Positions 5,638 to 8,142 of a stretch of 8,142 nucleotides of DNA are shown here, piece by piece. The first letter of the stretch is position 1. Each line of letters begins with the position of its first letter. Source of the DNA: Coriobacteriales bacterium (GTDB lineage Bacteria > Actinomycetota > Coriobacteriia > Coriobacteriales > UBA8131); the NCBI GenBank assembly GCA_031254905.1, contig JAIRTN010000071.1:1-8142 (forward strand), read 5' to 3'. The notes beneath the pieces are model-generated. The model worked only from the letters and a program-made list of their open reading frames with translations, did not search any database and was not told the origin of the DNA. The position numbers were made by a program, and so were the translations under genes.

Positions 5638-6606
5638 CTACTCACTTTCGTTCAAGGCGCGTTGCTCCGCGCTGTCGTAGGCGGCGACAATGCGCTGCAC
5701 GAGGGAGTGGCGCACAACGTCTCGGCCCGTCAAATCGATAAAGGAGATGTCGCTTTCGCCCTCCAGTATGCCCCGCACGCTCTTGAGGCCAGAAATCCGC
5801 TTCGGCAAATCAAGCTGCGTGACGTCGCCGGTTATAACCATCTTAGAGCCAAAGCCAAGACGCGTAAGAAACATCTTCATCTGGTCCGGCGTGGTGTTTT
5901 GCGCCTCGTCAAGAATGATAAAGCTGTCGTTGAGCGTCCTGCCGCGCATAAAGGCGATGGGCGCGATTTCGATAATGCCTTGGGCGATGAGTTGATTGCC
6001 CCGCTCCATATCCATCATATTGAACAGCGCGTCGTACAGCGGGCGGATATAGGGGTCGATTTTCTCACTGAGATTACCGGGCAAATACCCGAGCGACTCC
6101 CCCGCCTCAACAACCGGTCGGGTGAGAATGACCCGCCCAATCTCCTTGCGTTTAAGCGCCGCGACCGCCATCGCCATGGCGAGATAGGTCTTGCCCGTGC
6201 CCGCCGGCCCTATGCCAAAGGTCACGGTATGGGAGCGTATCGCGTCAACATAGCGCTTCTGCCCGCCCGTCTTCGCGCGGATAGCCTTGCCACGATAGGT
6301 CAGCAAGATGTCCTCCCGCAGTATCGAGGGAGCAAACTCACCGCTGCGAATGAGGTCAATCGACTGCACGAGCGCCTCAAGAGTTATCTCGGTGCCGTCC
6401 TCCGCCATCTTAATCATGTCGGAAAACAAGGCCGTCAGTATCTGTATCTCCAGCGCGTCACCGCTGATGTCGATGCGCTCCCCCCGCAGGGTTATACGCG
6501 CGTCGAAGCGGTCCTCTATCGCGCGCAGCAAGACGTCGTTTACCCCAACGAGCCGCGCAACGTCGATGCCCTCAGGAACGGTCAAAGAAACCTGTGCGAA
6601 ATCCAA
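5638..6606 (-). CDS. phoH: PhoH family protein (ATPase)
   Basis: Cytosolic P-loop ATPase of the PhoH/YbeZ family; genome context with ybeY is widely conserved, and a role in RNA processing with YbeY is proposed, though its biochemical task is not settled. The 322-residue length is typical. A small KH-like N-terminal region (about 15-85) precedes the ATPase domain with Walker A GPAGTGKT (133-140), the TRPVVEAGESLGYLPG segment (162-177), Walker B FIILDEAQNTTP (229-240), sensor-like ITGDVTQLDLP (258-268) and the C-terminal DVVRHSLVQRIV (296-307). The start is TTG at 6606, selected because AAAGGAGG lies 4 bases upstream. It begins 14 bases after the mtaB stop and ends 14 bases before ybeY. No insertion or damage is seen; among the genes here it is the one without added low-complexity sequence. 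Confidence 0.95.
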   Translation of the reverse strand: MDFAQVSLTVPEGIDVARLVGVNDVLLRAIEDRFDARITLRGERIDISGDALEIQILTALFSDMIKMAEDGTEITLEALVQSIDLIRSGEFAPSILREDILLTYRGKAIRAKTGGQKRYVDAIRSHTVTFGIGPAGTGKTYLAMAMAVAALKRKEIGRVILTRPVVEAGESLGYLPGNLSEKIDPYIRPLYDALFNMMDMERGNQLIAQGIIEIAPIAFMRGRTLNDSFIILDEAQNTTPDQMKMFLTRLGFGSKMVITGDVTQLDLPKRISGLKSVRGILEGESDISFIDLTGRDVVRHSLVQRIVAAYDSAEQRALNESE

Positions 6607-6610
6607 TGCG

Positions 6611-6618
6611 CCTCCTTT
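6611..6618 (-). promoter_or_regulatory. Ribosome binding site deciding the TTG start of phoH
   Basis: AAAGGAGG on the minus strand, ending 4 bases before TTG at 6606 and beginning just after the mtaB stop. Spacing is slightly short, but no other start codon fits, and the conserved N-terminus follows at once. Confidence 0.65.
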
Positions 6619-6620
6619 GC

Positions 6621-7865
6621 TCAGAGTGTTGCCTGCAACAGATTATCACGGTATCCCGTAATGCGCATGCTGAGAAGTTCTCCCGCCGCCCCATCCGCGC
6701 AAACAGCAACACGGTGGTAACTCTCACTCGTGCCAACGCCCCGCCCTTCAACAAGCACCATCTCGCGGCTCCCAACGCGCGCTCGGGCATCACGTCGACG
6801 CATGCGCTCAGCAAGCGCATGCAAGGTGCGCGCACGCTGCGCAATAACTTGCGGCGCAACCTGCCCAGACATCTCGGCCGCCGGCGTTTGCGGCCGCCGC
6901 GAATACCGAAACACATGCATGCGCGCAAAGCCCATACGCTCACAAAACACCATGCTCTGCTCAAAATCCTCATCGCGCTCCCCGGGAAACCCCACGATAA
7001 CATCCGTCGTAAGGGCAAGCCGCGGCATAAGGTCTCGCGCCCGCTCAACCCGTTCGGCAAAAAACGCGCTGTCATAGGGACGCGCCATCGCCTCAAGCGT
7101 CCAATCGCAGCCACTTTGCAAAGGAAGATGAAGGTGGGCACACAAACGCCCCTCAGAAGACGCCATCAGTTCCAACAAATCATCAGAGAGATGCTGCGGC
7201 TCGATAGAGGAAAGCCGTATACGCAGTTTTGTTATAACGGGGATAAGGTCGGCAATGAGCTGGGAAAGCACGTATCCCCCGTCATCGTAACTTCCCACAT
7301 TCACTCCCGTAAGCACAACTTCGCGAATCCCTTCGCGCTCGGCCGCGCATACCTGCTCCACTATCGCGTCGCGGGGCACCGAGCGTGAGGGGCCACGGGC
7401 GAGGCGTACGAGGCAATAACTGCAGTTGTTATCACAACCATCTTGTATCTTAATGCCCTTGCGTGTGCGGAAGGTGGGCGCAGGAGCAGGAGTGGGAGTT
7501 TCGGCGCCCCGCTCAAAGGATTCTTGCAGCCCCAGCAGCTCAAGTGCCTTGGCCTGTGCCAGCAGACGGTCCGGTTCGGCTATGACGCGCTCGCCGAGGG
7601 CTTGATAGGCCTCCTTGTCCATCGCTATGGCGCAGCCTGTCGCGATGACCCATGGTTCGCGAGGGGTGCCGAGGGCCTGCCGTATCGCCTTGCGGGTTTT
7701 TGCCTCGGCCTCGCCAGTGACGGTGCAGGTGTTTATGATGACGACGCGTGCGCAGTCGCGTTCGACCCATGTGCCGCCCGCCTCTAAAAGCGCGGCACTG
7801 AGCGCGTCGGATTCGACGCGATTGACCTTGCAGCCAAGGTTGTGGACAAAAAACTCAGGAAGCAT
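6621..7865 (-). CDS. mtaB: tRNA t6A37 methylthiotransferase MtaB (radical SAM)
   Basis: Converts N6-threonylcarbamoyladenosine at position 37 of ANN-decoding tRNAs to its 2-methylthio form, using two [4Fe-4S] clusters and S-adenosylmethionine. From ATG 7865 it has 414 residues. The N-terminal methylthiotransferase domain has the auxiliary-cluster cysteines Cys12 (NLGCKVN), Cys47 (NTCTVT) and Cys78 (TGCA). The radical SAM domain has the CxxxCxxC motif DGCDNNCSYC (Cys144, 148, 151), and HLPLQSG (246-252) and VGFPGE (291-296). The C-terminal TRAM domain spans about 363-412. The opening LGCKVNRVES separates MtaB from MiaB and RimO. A PTPAPAP linker (about 124-130) joins the first two domains. The frame stays open to 7964, but ATG 7865 matches the conserved N-terminus and has AAGGGA 6 bases upstream. 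It overlaps the rsmE end by 11 bp, indicating coupling. Confidence 0.95.
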   Translation of the reverse strand: MLPEFFVHNLGCKVNRVESDALSAALLEAGGTWVERDCARVVIINTCTVTGEAEAKTRKAIRQALGTPREPWVIATGCAIAMDKEAYQALGERVIAEPDRLLAQAKALELLGLQESFERGAETPTPAPAPTFRTRKGIKIQDGCDNNCSYCLVRLARGPSRSVPRDAIVEQVCAAEREGIREVVLTGVNVGSYDDGGYVLSQLIADLIPVITKLRIRLSSIEPQHLSDDLLELMASSEGRLCAHLHLPLQSGCDWTLEAMARPYDSAFFAERVERARDLMPRLALTTDVIVGFPGERDEDFEQSMVFCERMGFARMHVFRYSRRPQTPAAEMSGQVAPQVIAQRARTLHALAERMRRRDARARVGSREMVLVEGRGVGTSESYHRVAVCADGAAGELLSMRITGYRDNLLQATL

Positions 7866-8142
7866 CGCGTGTCCCTTGAGGGCTCGAGTTGGCGGAAGTG
7901 CCCTCACTAGCTCCTTCTCCAGCCGCATCACGCGCCTCGTAGGCTTCACTCGTCGCACAGGCACCCAGCCCGCCCAGATGGTAGAGAATGAGGGCGCAGG
8001 CCACCACTGCGGCGGTCTCGGTCCTGAGTATGGTCGAGCCCATCGTTATGGTGTGTCCGCCCGCGGCTCTGATGCATGCCGCCTCCGCTTCAGAAAATCC
8101 ACCCTCTGGCCCGATGACGGCAGCGACGCGCGCAGAGGTGCC
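7855..8142 (-). CDS. rsmE: 16S rRNA m3U1498 methyltransferase RsmE, C-terminal part (5' end beyond right edge)
   Basis: SPOUT-class (trefoil knot) methyltransferase that methylates N3 of U1498 in 16S rRNA. The last 95 residues are visible, reading in frame from the window edge. They hold the S-adenosylmethionine-binding knot motifs AVIGPEGGFSEAE and LGSTILRTETA-type sequence (here MGSTILRTETAAVVA), and the usual terminal helix LILYHLGGLG. The family normally stops close to here; this protein continues for about 35 residues rich in Ala, Ser, Gly and Glu without recognisable structure. The stop lies 11 bp inside mtaB. The upstream part of the gene and its promoter are not in the window. Confidence 0.93.
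   Translation of the reverse strand, partial: GTSARVAAVIGPEGGFSEAEAACIRAAGGHTITMGSTILRTETAAVVACALILYHLGGLGACATSEAYEARDAAGEGASEGTSANSSPQGTRDAS

Noticed and set aside
5662..6720. Plus-strand open frame of 352 codons
   Set aside because: Lies antisense to phoH, which has all family motifs; the translation has no recognisable domain and the frame is open because of the codon bias of phoH.
7866..7964. Extended N-terminus of MtaB (33 extra residues)
   Set aside because: The upstream part is the rsmE tail in another frame; the conserved MtaB start and a ribosome binding site lie at 7865.

Overview
The window is a compact, GC-rich bacterial segment in which every recognisable gene lies on the minus strand, so the genes read from right to left. 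Two blocks are visible. The first (about 8142 down to 2843) is a housekeeping cluster in the order rsmE (its 5' part lies beyond the right edge), mtaB, phoH, a ybeY-dgkA fusion, era, recO. The second (2529 down to 1) is hdrC, hdrB, hdrA, encoding a cytosolic heterodisulfide reductase-like iron-sulfur flavoprotein complex; hdrA runs off the left edge. A stretch of about 313 bp without a confident gene (2530-2842) separates the blocks.

Organism: the order phoH-ybeY-(dgkA)-era-recO is common in Gram-positive bacteria, and hdrCBA points to a strict anaerobe with flavin-based electron bifurcation. High GC content together with this combination suggests an anaerobic actinobacterium (a Coriobacteriia-like or related deep lineage) or a high-GC Clostridia-like organism. 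This is inference from gene content, not a phylogenetic placement.

How the genes work together: RsmE (16S rRNA U1498 methylation), YbeY (16S rRNA 3'-end maturation), Era (30S assembly GTPase), PhoH (a putative RNA-linked ATPase) and MtaB (tRNA A37 methylthiolation) serve ribosome and translation quality. DgkA recycles polyprenol or diacylglycerol lipid, and RecO acts in recombinational repair. The genes are tightly packed: stop/start overlaps of 4 bp at era/recO, hdrC/hdrB and hdrB/hdrA, an 11-bp overlap at rsmE/mtaB, and 13-16 bp gaps elsewhere, as expected for translationally coupled operons. Three of the seven visible starts are TTG (hdrC, ybeY-dgkA, phoH).

Most notable points: (1) YbeY and DgkA are fused in one reading frame; (2) the YbeY catalytic domain is split by a Gly/Pro/Ala-rich insert of about 60 residues, part of which is encoded by a 12-bp tandem repeat; (3) low-complexity additions recur in HdrB (C-terminal tail), RsmE (C-terminal tail), RecO (between the zinc-binding cysteine pairs) and MtaB (a linker); (4) the gap between the two blocks carries an open frame of lower GC without a credible start, perhaps a gene remnant. 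I found no mobile element, CRISPR array, RNA gene or clear defence system.
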